NCBI GenBank assembly: GCA_016987375.1
Contig: PJRA01000353.1
Span: forward strand, 467,809-481,471
Length of the DNA stretch: 13,663 bases
Reading direction: 5' to 3'
Origin: Brachionus koreanus
Lineage: Eukaryota; Rotifera; Eurotatoria; Ploima; Brachionidae
The notes beneath the pieces were generated by a model, which ran no database searches, was not told the origin of the DNA, and saw nothing but the letters and a program-made list of their open reading frames with translations. The position numbers were made by a program, and so were the translations under genes. Shown piece by piece: positions 1 through 10,069 of this stretch; positions within the stretch are counted from its first letter, which is position 1, and the number at the start of each line of letters is the position of its first letter.

Positions 1-84
1 TAATTCAATTACATAACATGAAAAATAAAAGAAAAACAAAAATTAGTAATAAATTTTATTGCCCTTTTTTTTTTTATTTTGAAG

Positions 85-200
85 CTCAATTTCGCTACAA
101 GAAGGCTCTCAAAATTAATCCGAATTTTAACATTTTCAAATTGATAAATATTACGCAATTTATGGATTTGTTGCTCACATTGAGCGTCATTCAAACCTAA
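85..200 (+). CDS. Probable last exon of a TPR-repeat protein (partial)
   Basis: A strong splice-acceptor context, a long T-rich tract ending in TTTTGAAG, precedes an open frame that ends at TAA 198-200. If the split first codon is GCT, the exon opens with A-Q-F-R-Y-K-K-A-L-K-I-N-P. This fits the second helix of a tetratricopeptide repeat, with Ala20, Tyr24, Ala27 and Pro32 at the correct spacing. About 25 further residues follow, hydrophobic at the end (FMDLLLTLSV). TPR proteins are helical scaffolds for protein-protein contacts, and which one this is cannot be told from a single repeat. The exon is clearly less AT-rich than the DNA after it. The frame stays open upstream to an ATG at 18, but that part is low-complexity Lys/Phe coding and is more likely intron. 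The rest of the gene would lie left of the window. A chance match remains possible. Confidence 0.45.
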
Positions 201-3200
201 TTAGTACGTGATTATTCCTAATAATCGAAGCTATCAATGCCAAACACCCCAAATCTCAAATCTGTAAAGCGCTAATTGAAGCTATTGTTTTTTCTTTAGC
301 TTAGAAATCTAAGCCAAAGTAAACATTTAAGCCCTTTTTTATGAATCTAAAAATAATCATGACTCTAACCATTGGGTTAATGCCAATTTATTTGACATTA
401 AGAAATCTTTTTTATTGTTGTTGTTGTTGTTGTTGATGATGATTGCCATGCTTTAAAAATATCTTCAATGCAAATTAAGAATCTAAGACATTTTATTTGG
501 ACTATTACAAATTAAATCTCCCAAGCTATTTGCAAGCAAGATTTTTCTTTCTATTTGAACTAGAAAATTTAAATGGAACCGTTGTCAGTCATTAATCAAA
601 ATTTCTATAAAAAGTAATGACCATTAATGAAACTTAAGTGTAATTTGTCCGTAGTTAAACCGAATTATTTTAGTTTAGCTTCTTGTAGTCGAAATTTTAC
701 CGTCTCACTAACTCTCATTAGCCACTAATTGTTTCAATTATCTAATTCAGTTTTAATTGCAATAAATTAAAAACGTATATTTCATTTGAAAAGAAAAAAA
801 ATTAATAAAAAGTATTCTTTTCTATTAAATCTTGTTCTAAAATCTTTTCTAGAAACAGCAAGAATTAAGTGCAACTTTGTTTATTCTATGCACAAATAAA
901 TAGATTTCGTTTTTACAACAATAAAAAAATAAAAAACATTTTAAAAACAAGTTGTTTTAATGCTTCAAAATATTTCTTATTCTCACATCTAGTTTAATTA
1001 AGACCTAAGGTTTTAAAAAAAATATATATGGTCTCAAATAAATTGAAGATATTGAAGCAAAATTCTCTCAATTTATCTAGTTTCATACACCTAAAACAAT
1101 AAAAATGACAAAGCGACGAAATGCTCATTAATTTGTATGTATTTATTAATGGAATTTATGATATAATGATAGTTTGAAAAAAGAACTAGTTTAACTATTT
1201 TTTTTTTTCAGTCTAACTTTAAAGCTATTTAAAATTTGTTTAATTGCAAACAGAAATTAAATCAAGGTAGCTTAAACCATAAAATTATTGGAACTTGGCA
1301 GACAGACAATTCTCCAAAAAAAAAATTTTTTTTCTATTTTCTTTTTTTGCTTTTTCCTTGGCTAGCGATGGCTTAATGACAATGCTTTTAAGCGAAATCA
1401 TAGATTTACATTTTATTTATGATTTTAAACGAGAACTGACGCGACAAAGCAAAAAATAACCTATTCAAAAAAGCTTAAGGGCAGAAATGCAAATCATATG
1501 AAAAAACCATGGGCTATAATAATAAAAAATATCTACTGTTAAATAGCTTAATTATTGCTGCCATTGTATTTTAGATATCCAGTTGTTTTTTCTCTATTGG
1601 ATTTTTTGCAGTTGCTAAGGGATCCATGTCACCGGCATAATATTCTTTTAATTCAAAAGCTTAATTGGGTAAATATTTTAAAAATATTATTCAATAAAAC
1701 TCGAGAATTTCTTCAGATTCAACTCAAAATTAGGTTTATTTTAGTTTCAGATTAATATCTGGAAATGGGGTTATTTACTTTTGAAAAATAAAATGAAAAA
1801 AAAAAGAAATTTTTTTTTTTATTATGTTTTACTTGATTAATTAATATTTACTTAAAATTATGCGCTCTTGAGATTAAAACAAAATTTCATCAAAACTTAA
1901 ATATTTAAGAAAAAACGAAAAAAGTTTTTTATATTTTTCACGCAATTAGTGACAATCTGAGTCCTAATTGAGTTCAAAATGATTATAGGCTAAAAGTTCT
2001 ACTGAAAATACGTTTTATACCAGTTCTATTTGTTTGCCGCTCTGACAAAAGACGGAAATAGAAAATTGCCAATTGTCTAATGCCTTTTAATTAAACAAAT
2101 CTATGAATTATTTTCTCTAATAAACAAATAAATAAAAATTCTAGCTAATGAGTTTATTAAAACGAACAAATAGATCATTTATATTTACAGGATTAATATT
2201 TGTATTAGCTTTTATTTTTATTAGCAAAATTTAATAAACAAGTTTTAAAAGTCTTAAAATGTTTGAATTGATTTTTGATCATAAAACAAAAAACTCTCTT
2301 TTGAAATTTGAAATGAACAGTTTTTAGTTCTAGAGAATAGAAATAATGTTCTTACTGAAATTTTTATAAATACCAAAAACAACTGCTTGATTTAGCTCGA
2401 AAAAGAGAAAAATCGATTTTTGATTCAAAGATATGCATCAAGCAAAAAATTTTATTTGAATATTATTTTTATTTTTTTTTTTTTTAAAGTTTATTGTTTG
2501 TGAGTTATTATGCTAAAATAAAATATTCTATTGAGAAGATTTTTTTTACAATTTCTTTTTAAAAAAATTTACAAGGTTTATTTTTCTTGGTTTCTAACAA
2601 TAGCTGCAAGTATTTGAAAATATTTGCTTAGTAAAAGTAAAAAGAAGCTTTTGAAAAACTGCTTATATTTTTTTTAATAAATAAAGACATTTTTTTGTCA
2701 TTTTCAATTTGACTTAGGGCTATTCTATTCTTTTTTTTTATGTCAGTCAGACTCTCATAGATTTAATTTCCGCACTAAAATTATAAATATATCAATAAAA
2801 TTTTTTATCCAACTCTACTGATTTTAATTTTGATCTCAATTTAATTTGATGCTTTGTTTTATTAAACTCATTTATATTTGACAAATGAGTCAATCTTACA
2901 GTATTATAAAATGAAAATAGAACTTTTATCGATTATTCAACTGTTGCGGACTCCTCACTACTAAGCATAATTTCCCTAGTACTTAGCTTAGGTTAAGAAC
3001 TGGTGAAACCTACTTTAGCTTTTTTTTTTCATTACTTGTTCCTCCGGGATTTAAATTGAATAAAAATGTTTAAACTTATTAACCGTCCTCAATCAAATAA
3101 AATAAATAATAATTAAATTAGTAAATTTAAATGGTTTTGAACAAACTTAAAAATATTTAAAACAAGAATAAAATTATAAATAATTTTCTGAAATTTATTT

Positions 3201-4780
3201 TTTCTTTGCAACAAAAATCTTAAAAATCAAATTATTCGGCACTTATTTAAACGAAAAAAGCCTATTTTAAAGGGTTCTAAGTTGATTTTCAGTGCATAAT
3301 ATTATTTTATGTTATGTAATTTTTGATAAAAAATCACGAAAAAAAATTTTTTAATTTTTTTTTAAACTGATAAAATAAATTGTCAAAAAAATTTAAGTTG
3401 TCATTGATTATTTTTAAAATTTTTTTTTTCAGCTGGTATGCTATCGATTTATTTTAAAGAATTAAAAATCTAGGAAATTTTTTGATCACACAAAAACGGC
3501 CTTTTATATACTATATTCTAAAATTTTTATTGTGAAAAAAAAGGGTAGTCGAGTTTTCGAATTTATTAGTTTTTAGTAAAATTCTAGAAAAAGCTTTAGA
3601 ATTTTTTCGAAATGTGTCAAAGCAAATAACTAAGTTAAGAACTAAGCAAAAGAATTTATCACTTGACTAGTTTGTTTTAATATTTAAAGTATATATATTT
3701 ATAAATTAAGAAAAAATTGAATCTGGTAAATGGTATGAGAGAGATTAATTTTATTTTAAAAATTTTTGCTTAAATTCATTTTTGATCATTCTCTAAATTT
3801 AAAAATGAAATATTTTCTAATTTTTTTAGTTTAAAAATTAATCAAATGAATTTTATAAATATTTTCACATTTTTCAAATATCAGACTTAGGATTTTTTGG
3901 TTTTTGATGAAATAATAATTCTTTCTTAATGAAGTTGTCTTCTTATATCTTTTTTTAACTTTTGAAAAATAAAGAACATATAAGAGCAAGATTTAAGATT
4001 TAAATTTAAAAATCAAATGTAAAAATTAATTTAATTTTTTATTAAATCAAATTCATATGTTAAATATTTGATAAATTTAAGGAAATTTTTTCTCTATTTT
4101 AAAGTAATAATTAATTTTTTTATTTTTAATTTAACAAATTATTGTTTAATGATAGTTTTTCAGAATAATTAAATTAAAATTTTGTGTCTAGTCCAGTTTA
4201 TATGTCTGCCATTCAATAAGCAGAGAATGTATTTTTTAAAACTGTCAATTTTCAAACTTATCAATTGCAACATTTTATTTGAAATTGCAAATTTTCTAAG
4301 AAAAACTCTTAAATGACTAGACTTAATTTTTTTAATAAAGTTTTTTTATTTACTTTTGCGCAAGTCTTTATCAAGTTTGTTTGTTTTTAAGTCACAAGCC
4401 CAAGTCAAAGATTTTAAATTTAAAGATTTTATCATTTAAGAATCTTAAGAAATTATTAATTTAAAGATAAAATTTTACTTTAAATTTCAATTAATAAAAA
4501 TTTTCTTTGATCTAAAATAAAAAACTAAAAAGAAAAAAAACAAGCTTGTTTTGTAAAATAAATCGAGTTTTATTAATAACTCAATTTTGTGGATATTCCT
4601 CGATATTGGTCAATATCTAGAATCAGAGAACTTAAATAAAATTCTTATTTAGATCTTCATTTTCTGGCTGTTTTTTTAAAGTGTGTTAACCAGTTGAAAA
4701 CATGTTTTATTCCAAGTCAATTTCGATAATTAAGATACAAAATTTTATTGAAAATAAAAAAAAATTTTAATTCCGGCCGA
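201..4780. other. AT-rich DNA with no recognisable gene
   Basis: About 4.6 kb of very AT-rich sequence full of A and T runs. All frames are closed by frequent stops, and the longest open stretch (1555-1755, plus strand) begins at a non-ATG codon and resembles no protein family I know. The stretch holds a TTG microsatellite at 415-435, a slightly GC-richer patch at about 2935-3055 with no long ORF, and a 7-bp perfect hairpin GATATTG-GT-CAATATC at 4602-4617. Several AATAAA hexamers at about 760-930 could serve as 3'-end signals for the gene ending at 200, but such hexamers are common by chance at this composition. Confidence 0.7.
415..435 (+). repeat. (TTG)7 microsatellite
   Basis: Seven perfect TTG units, followed by a short ATG/GAT-type run to about 445. 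A second, shorter TTG array lies at 11571-11585. This is a simple-sequence repeat with no coding context. Confidence 0.9.
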
Positions 4781-5332
4781 TGGGAATCCTTAAAATTTGC
4801 ACACGTGTATTTAGTTGCTTTACAAAGCCCTGATTTGTGAGCCCATCTGATACAAGTTGGTGTCTTATCTTTGTTTGACAGTGTGACGAAGGTCCAAATT
4901 TTTGAGAATGAAAGCATTGATCAGACTGGTTATTAAATTTCTAAACAGTTGTTGAAGGCTTCAGATGTCCAAGAATCTGTAATGTACACAATATCTTCTG
5001 ATTATGTCTTGATTATTAGTTCATCTTATTTGTTGATGTAGACCTGACTGACTTAAACAACCCCAAAAATTTTCAATTGGACGTGCTTGAGGAACATTTG
5101 GTGGGTTGATGTCTTTGGCCACATAATTTACGTTTTCGTCCATCCATGTAATGCAGTCCCTTGAATAGTGAGCTGATGCTAAGTCAGGCCAAAAAACATA
5201 GTCAAAGTCTCGATGATTCTTATGTATAAATGGAAGAAGTCGTTTATTCAAGCATTCGTCGATATAGATATCGGAATTGATGGCAACCGACTTTGATGGT
5301 CGAAAAAGTGGCTTTGACATTCCAAGTTTCAA
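4780..5332 (-). pseudogene. Truncated, frameshifted Tc1/mariner-type transposase
   Basis: Minus-strand frame 5332-5021 encodes the C-terminal half of an IS630-Tc1-mariner DDE transposase, which cuts and joins its own terminal repeats. Diagnostic motifs are SKPLFRPS near the start, FWPDLASAHY (second catalytic Asp at residue 50 of the fragment) and PPNVPQARPIENFW (catalytic Glu at residue 87). Thirty-six residues separate the Asp and Glu, so the spacing is DD36E, wider than the 34 of classic Tc1. The N-terminal helix-turn-helix domains and the first catalytic Asp are missing. After residue 103 the family resemblance continues only in other frames (NQDIIRR, then SLQQLFRNL) down to about 4890, with stop codons, so the gene is dead. 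The DNA from about 4890 to 4780 stays GC-richer and is probably the element's 3' end. Terminal inverted repeats could not be paired. Confidence 0.85.
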
Positions 5333-5355
5333 TTAAATTGATGCCAAGTTTCAAT
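5319..5355. repeat. Short direct repeat at the transposase truncation point
   Basis: The 15-mer ATTCCAAGTTTCAAT (5319-5333) recurs as ATGCCAAGTTTCAAT (5341-5355), 22 bp apart with one mismatch. It lies exactly where recognisable transposase sequence stops. It may be a local duplication or slippage scar linked to the 5' truncation. Confidence 0.6.
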
Positions 5356-5579
5356 ATATTTGGTCAAAAATGAAATTGAAAATCAAATAAGCCAACAAAA
5401 GATGGATTGAAAAATTGAAAATTATTTTTGTTAATGGTTTAAAGTTTATCTTTATTTAAATAAAAATTAAAAGTTAATTAGAGTCAAGAAATCTAATCTG
5501 ATCAAATTCATAATCAAATGTTAAAAAACCTTCCTCAAAATATCTTATGATTTAATTTATATTTTAAGTCTTGAAAAAG
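5356..5579. other. AT-rich spacer between two mobile-element relics
   Basis: No open frame and no recognisable motif. It lies between the broken 5' side of the minus-strand transposase and the first recognisable residues of the plus-strand reverse transcriptase. It may contain unrecognisable 5' parts of either element. Confidence 0.5.
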
Positions 5580-6182
5580 AAGAAATTTCTAAAGCATTGT
5601 AAAATTTCTATAATACCTAAGAAATTTTTTTCAACACACGATCCAACTACAGGTCTATTTGCAAAACAAACTGTCTTGGAAAGTAAATAGAACGCATTTT
5701 TTTGGAAAAAAATAGCTGATTCAGTACTAATCAGGTATTAGGCAACATCGACAAACTGCTAATAATCTTTTTCTCATTATTCAAAAAGTTTTTGAACCTT
5801 TAATAGAGAGAAAAAAGTCATTTGACAGGGTCTGGCATGATGGTCTAGTTTTTAATAATATTAAAAAGAATACAAATAAATAGATAATGAAAATTTCAAT
5901 TCAAAAATCATGTTTAGTGATCTTGTCAATGTACAATAAAGAATCATATGATTTTGATCTTAATTTATATTAAAAAAACAAAATTGAAAGTCAAAAGAAA
6001 TTAAATTTGACTATATATCAAATTTCAACTCAATGGTTGGCGAAATTATAGAACCTTTTAACTTAAGGTTAAATTTAATTAAGATTTTTTCTGAGAGAAA
6101 ATGGGGTCTAAGTTTTAACTCACTAGGGAAACTTTATAAATTTCTAATTGTATCTATTAAAGACTATTCCTTCTTTGTTTAA
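5580..6182 (+). pseudogene. Decayed LINE (non-LTR retrotransposon) reverse transcriptase
   Basis: Fragments of a Jockey/CR1-like reverse transcriptase appear in the correct order but in different frames. CKISIIPK lies at 5598-5621. NYRSICKTNCLGK follows from 5645 and ends at an in-frame TAA at 5684. IERIFLEKN is at 5687-5713. After a frame change come SGIRQHRQTANNLF from 5731 and SFDRVWHDGLVF at 5818-5853. The thumb-like segment RLNLIKIFSERKWGL (6066-6110) and LYKFLIVSIKDYSFF (6132-6176) ends at TAA 6180-6182. The codon before SGIR is TAA where the family usually has Gln. About a dozen residues carrying the first active-site Asp are deleted before SFDRVWH. Only about 130 bp (5854-5987) separates the motif-A frame from the thumb-side frame, so most of the palm, including the YADD-type box, is gone. 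The element is therefore inactive. Order and motifs make the family call firm, but the clade is tentative. Confidence 0.85.
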
Positions 6183-6205
6183 ATTAGTGTTGATTTCCGT
6201 ACACA

Positions 6206-6768
6206 CGGCCACTAAATCGGCCAAAATTTTTTGTAAACTAGTATGCGGGTGGTCATTTGGCTGGTCTCTCAGGTAATCTGAATTTTTGACCGAAATAAAG
6301 ATTTTTAAATTTTTAATTATTTAATTAACTATATATTATTAAAAATTTGAAAAAAATTAAAAATCAAAAACAGTTTAAATAAATTTCAAATATATTTTAA
6401 AATGTTTTTTTTTTTAATACAAAATCTTTTTTGATTAAAAAAAATAACTGAAGCTAAATATACTTTGCTTTAAGAAAAGATATTTTTAAAAATATTTCTA
6501 AAATTTCAATCGAAAATTTTCAATTTAACAAATAAAGCTCGCATACTAGTAGGCCGTATTTTTTCGCGGTCTTCAAATCATGCTGTTTCTTAAAAGAAGA
6601 TCGGCCAAATGACTGCTTTTTGTTTCTTAATTTTTTTCAACTTTTTAGTTTATATATTTAATAAAACAAGCATAAATTTAAAAATCTTTATTTCGGCCAA
6701 AAATTCAGACCGCCTGAGAGATTGGTCAAATGACCGCCTGCAAAATAATTTGCAGTATTTATGGCCGC
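6206..6768. mobile_element. Foldback / MITE-like inverted-repeat element
   Basis: Positions 6245-6314 and 6741-6672 form a 70-bp inverted repeat with about 59 of 70 positions identical. Both arms contain the core TCTGAATTTTTG followed by GAAATAAAG. With gaps, the similarity extends outward to about 6206 and 6768, where CGGCCA and TGGCCG face each other. The roughly 360-bp interior contains extra pieces of the same arms. GCATACTAGT near 6543 is the complement of ACTAGTATGC near 6238, and GGCCAAATGACTGC near 6603 resembles GGTCAAATGACCGC at 6724-6737. No transposase is encoded and no target-site duplication could be defined. It begins about 25 bp after the dead LINE. It is most likely a non-autonomous DNA transposon with subterminal repeats. 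Confidence 0.75.
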
Positions 6769-8021
6769 CTATTTTAGGCTGGTCATCTTTTCTATTCTTA
6801 AACAAAAATTTCATATTCCTTCCAAAATTTCTTCTTTTTTACCATAGCCATCAAATATGCAAAAAAGGTATCATATAACTCTCTTTTTCTATATAATTTT
6901 TATGTTATATAAATTTTTTTCCATTTTAGCCTATTTTATTTAATTTTTTAAATACATTTTCTACTTTTTTTAGTTTATCTAATTTAAATATATTTTTTAT
7001 CTGATGTTATTTAGAATTCAAATAATGTGTATCCTAAAAATTTGAATCAAAATTTTTGATTAAAATAGTATCTATGTAACTCTGACCAAAACCACATTAA
7101 TGGGTGAATTTAAAATTTTGATCAAATTTTAGCGATCATGCTCAAGAATTATAATTATCAAAAAGCTTAAAATATTTTTATTTTGTAAATTAATTGTATA
7201 GAAGAATAAAAAGAAGAAAAAATATGATTAAACATGGTTTACTTAACATGAAAGAATGCCTCTGTATTAAATTTCATATTTAAAATAATACTTTAAATAA
7301 CAATTATAACTATTATGCGTGATCATTAAATTTGATCAAAAACTTCAATTTTGCACATTTTTGAGGATCATATATTCAAAAATAGATGTTGGCTCAATGC
7401 TTCAATAATTGGTATAAATTAATGGAAATCAATTTTTTAAAATATTTTTTGTTTTTTCAATTGAAAACAACAAAATGAAAAATGTGCTTATCAGAATGAT
7501 ATTTTGTCAAAAATCATAATTTTTTTACCAACAAAAAAAATAATTGTTGATATTAGTTGTTATATTCCTTATAAATAAGTTGTTTTTTCATGGCATATGT
7601 TGGTATGTTTCTTTGTCTTTAAAGCTTTTTTTTAAATGTAATGTAAGTTTGTCTAAATTTCAATAAATGCTTTTTTAAAAAAAAATTTAAAAAATAAAGA
7701 TTATAACTATTTAAGTTTAATAAATTCATAATTTTTAGTGAATGAGAGCTCAATTTTATTACTCCATCATAATTCAATTAGGACAATCGGTCATGTTAAT
7801 TAAATAGATTATTTTAATTAAAAATATCATAAACAGAACAAAAAATTTTAATAAACTTTTTTGTATCGACTATTTGATTTAGCAGATGGAATCATATAAT
7901 TAATTTTTTCCAAATAACTAGTTGATATCTAAGGCTTCTAAATTTAAATTAATTTTTTATCTGAAGGAGCATTAGCTCGGTACAGAAAAACAAATAAAAA
8001 AATAAATAAATATCATTTCAG
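6769..8021. other. AT-rich DNA with no recognisable gene
   Basis: No ORF with protein-like composition. A 21-bp near-palindrome, TAAAATT-TTGATCA-AATTTTA, lies at 7111-7131. TGATCA-containing motifs recur here and elsewhere in the AT-rich DNA, which is expected for a palindrome at this composition. Nothing else stands out. Confidence 0.6.
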
Positions 8022-8099
8022 CTAATTTTATCTCAATCACGTTTTAAGCTGTCTTTCGAAACTCCAACTAGGACCTTGAAGGGCCTTGAATATCCAAGA
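8022..8099 (+). other. Possible small exon or relic island, unidentified
   Basis: A good acceptor context, ATATCATTTCAG, ends at 8021. It is followed by 78 bp of visibly higher GC with one open frame (reading LILSQS, then RFKLSFETP, then TLKGLEYPR), and a GTATGG donor-like site starts at 8100. The length is a multiple of three. A small internal repeat, CCTTGAAGGG then CCTTGAA, lies inside it. I recognise no family and see no linked exons, so it could be a cassette exon, a decayed coding fragment or chance. Confidence 0.2.
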
Positions 8100-9031
8100 G
8101 TATGGTTTAATTTAATTTTATGAATGCATTTTTTAGTGATTGCTTAATTTAGCTCTAAAAATTATTGTTTCGACAATCATATACTAAAGGTGTAATTTAA
8201 AAGCAAAAAATTTCGAAATTATAAACAAAAACTAGACTATTTATTCATAAATTTAATTTTATTTTTGATCAAATATTCTCAGGTTTTGATTCTAAAAAAT
8301 CATAATTTTTTCGACAACAATTATAAATTAAAATTGCCTATTTAGTTAAGCTAAGCCAATAATCTAAATATTTAATTCGATTAGACCATAAGTCTTAGAG
8401 GAAGTTTGCTCTTAAATAGATTAGAAATTTATGGTAATCAAATTTATGTTAGAATCGCAATTAGATTCAAAATGGACATTGAATTTGGAACTATTAGTTC
8501 GAAACCAAAGGAAATATTTAATATTGTAGAATGCTTTGCTTAAAATGTCCTTATAATCGATAGGTATAATTAGCTAAATTATCTTATGTTCAAGGCACGT
8601 TTTTTATTTATTTTTTTTCAATATTAATTTATTATTACTGTTGCTGGGTAATTCTAGAATATTTGTGTAAATTAGATATTTTCGAATATAAATACAATTA
8701 GTTCCTAAACGATTGATTTCCAACAAAATCCATGATTTTAATCATTTTTCTAAAAAGTTATCTTCTAGCATCTGCTCTTAAATCAAGTTATTTAAATTTT
8801 TTAAAATAACTATTAAAGTCCAAATTTAATTTTAGATTCCTGTTTAATATCAATAACGCGTTCTTCAGATATTTACATATTGATTTGATCACATGTGGTA
8901 GAAAAAAGACAATAAACATACAGTAATTTATTTTTTCAACAAAATGTTTAAGTTTATCTCAAGTGGAATTAAATTAGATAATTTAAATGCTAAAAAGTTA
9001 GTTGTTTAATTGATAATTAAAGAATAATTAG
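8100..9031. other. AT-rich DNA with no firm gene
   Basis: Stops are frequent in every frame. The only item noted is a short ATG-initiated frame at 8944-8996 that could, through an implausibly short 35-bp intron, join in frame to the coding-like island that follows. Confidence 0.5.
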
Positions 9032-9266
9032 CTTCTACATTGTTTTCGATCCTTTGTTGTTTAATTTGGATAATGCGGAAACAACTCATCAACTTTTCCA
9101 GTACCTTTTTTTAAGGCAAAAGCTCCAATCTGACATAGAGGTTACTGCATTGAGTTATTACCCAGTTGAAACTGGTCCACTAGTTCATGATGAAATGGGT
9201 TTAAACATACCCCTTGTAATGCGGAGATATTTTGAAGAATTGTTTCCACCTTCAACGGGTTTTTAA
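9032..9266 (+). CDS. Unidentified coding-like island (77 codons)
   Basis: This plus-strand frame is open from just after TAA 9018-9020 to TAA 9264-9266, and GC is clearly above the flanks. Its residue make-up is protein-like rather than the Lys/Asn/Phe/Ile bias of random AT-rich DNA. Segments include FYIVFDPLLFNLDNAETT, DIEVTALSYYPVETGP, and HDEMGLNIP with MRRYFEELFPP near the end. There is no convincing ATG start; an AG at 9030-9031 could be a weak acceptor without a pyrimidine tract. Protein-like reading continues past the stop in the two other frames to about 9325 and 9390 (for example NPSSFTCITNTPAIRLYGF), which suggests frameshift decay of a longer gene. I cannot name the family. A decayed host gene, a transposon gene or an endogenous viral fragment are all possible. 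Confidence 0.4.
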
Positions 9267-9269
9267 CCC
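9257..9269. repeat. GGGTT-TTT-AACCC hairpin
   Basis: A perfect 5-bp inverted repeat with a 3-nt loop spans the stop codon of the unidentified coding-like island. Any role is unknown; it may be coincidental. Confidence 0.4.
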
Positions 9270-9399
9270 CTCATCTTTTACTTGCATCACTAACACACCA
9301 GCTATTCGGCTATACGGGTTCATAAAATAAGCAGTTTGGTCTTTGAAAGTAACTCAGATGGAACGTGAATGCATGAATATAAGGAGTTAGATGAATTGA

Positions 9400-9937
9400 T
9401 AATTAATTCTAAAATTAAAATACACAACATTTCTTTTTTATAAAATCCGAAATTATTCTTGTCTTTTAACAAAGAATGAATTAATTTTTGGATGCTGAGA
9501 AAATCATTTATAAAATAAAAACTAACAACTTTGATTTTTAAATTTCTCGATATCATCATGAGAATAAATGTATGTGACTCAAGAAAAGTAAATATCAATC
9601 GTCAAAATAAATTTAGAATATTGATACTTTAAAAAATTTAGATATATTATTTTTTCTTATTGAATAAGAATTATTGATTTGAGAAATTTTGAATAATTGT
9701 ACAATAATTATTATAAAAAGGTGTGAAGTACAAAAAAATATCTGTACTTTAAAAAGAAATAAACTATTTATTTTTTTTTAGTCAGGCAATAGGGAAAAGT
9801 AACGATCCCATATTTTTTCTTGAATAAAAAAAAGTTCAGTCTTTTTAAAATCAATATAATTTGTCAAATTTAAGAATACTTTTCATGTTTTTGTATTTGC
9901 GAATTTTCTAATTTTAATCCAAAATCAAGACAGTATT
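9400..9937. other. AT-rich DNA with no recognisable gene
   Basis: There is a 92-codon minus-strand open frame at 9320-9598, but its composition is the Ile/Leu/Phe/Lys/Ser bias expected from AT-rich DNA, and it overlaps the decaying plus-strand island. A small GC-richer patch lies at 9780-9810. Nothing is assignable. Confidence 0.6.
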
Positions 9938-10069
9938 GTAATAAATGAACTAATTTACAAATATATTTCAAAGTCATATAATTTTAGATTAATTTTTTTT
10001 TTACCAAAATAGAATTATAAAAAATAGGTTCAAAATAAAATTCTAACAAAATCTAAAAATTATTCTAAT
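9938..10069 (+). repeat. Dispersed direct repeat, copy 1
   Basis: This 132-bp block shares ordered, nearly identical segments with 10629-10775. They include ATGAACTAATTTACAAATAT, GTCATATAATTTTAGATTAA, AAAATAGAATTATAAAAAA, GGTTCAAAATAAAATT and ATCTAAAAATTATTCTAAT. Differences are mostly length changes in homopolymers plus a small AA indel. It is a non-coding duplicated unit, perhaps an old mobile-element tail or a segmental duplication. Confidence 0.85.

Noticed and set aside
1555..1755. 66-codon plus-strand frame
   Set aside because: It starts at a non-ATG codon, has no splice support, no motif and AT-driven composition.
4717..4917. 66-codon minus-strand frame as a separate gene
   Set aside because: It overlaps the 3' part of the decayed transposon and has no independent family features, so it is treated as element tail.
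6609..6878. 89-codon plus-strand frame overlapping the foldback element
   Set aside because: It reads through an inverted-repeat arm and AT-rich flank, with Phe/Asn/Lys bias and no domain.
8490..8515. tRNA T-arm-like GTTCGAAACC
   Set aside because: No matching acceptor, D-arm or anticodon arm could be placed around it.
8997..9031. 35-bp intron joining an ATG frame to the unidentified island
   Set aside because: It keeps phase, but the donor AA|GTTAGT is weak, there is no pyrimidine tract and the length is below usual animal introns. It is kept only as a remark in the finding.
9320..9598. 92-codon minus-strand open frame
   Set aside because: Its composition is that of random AT-rich DNA, there are no motifs, and it overlaps plus-strand relics.
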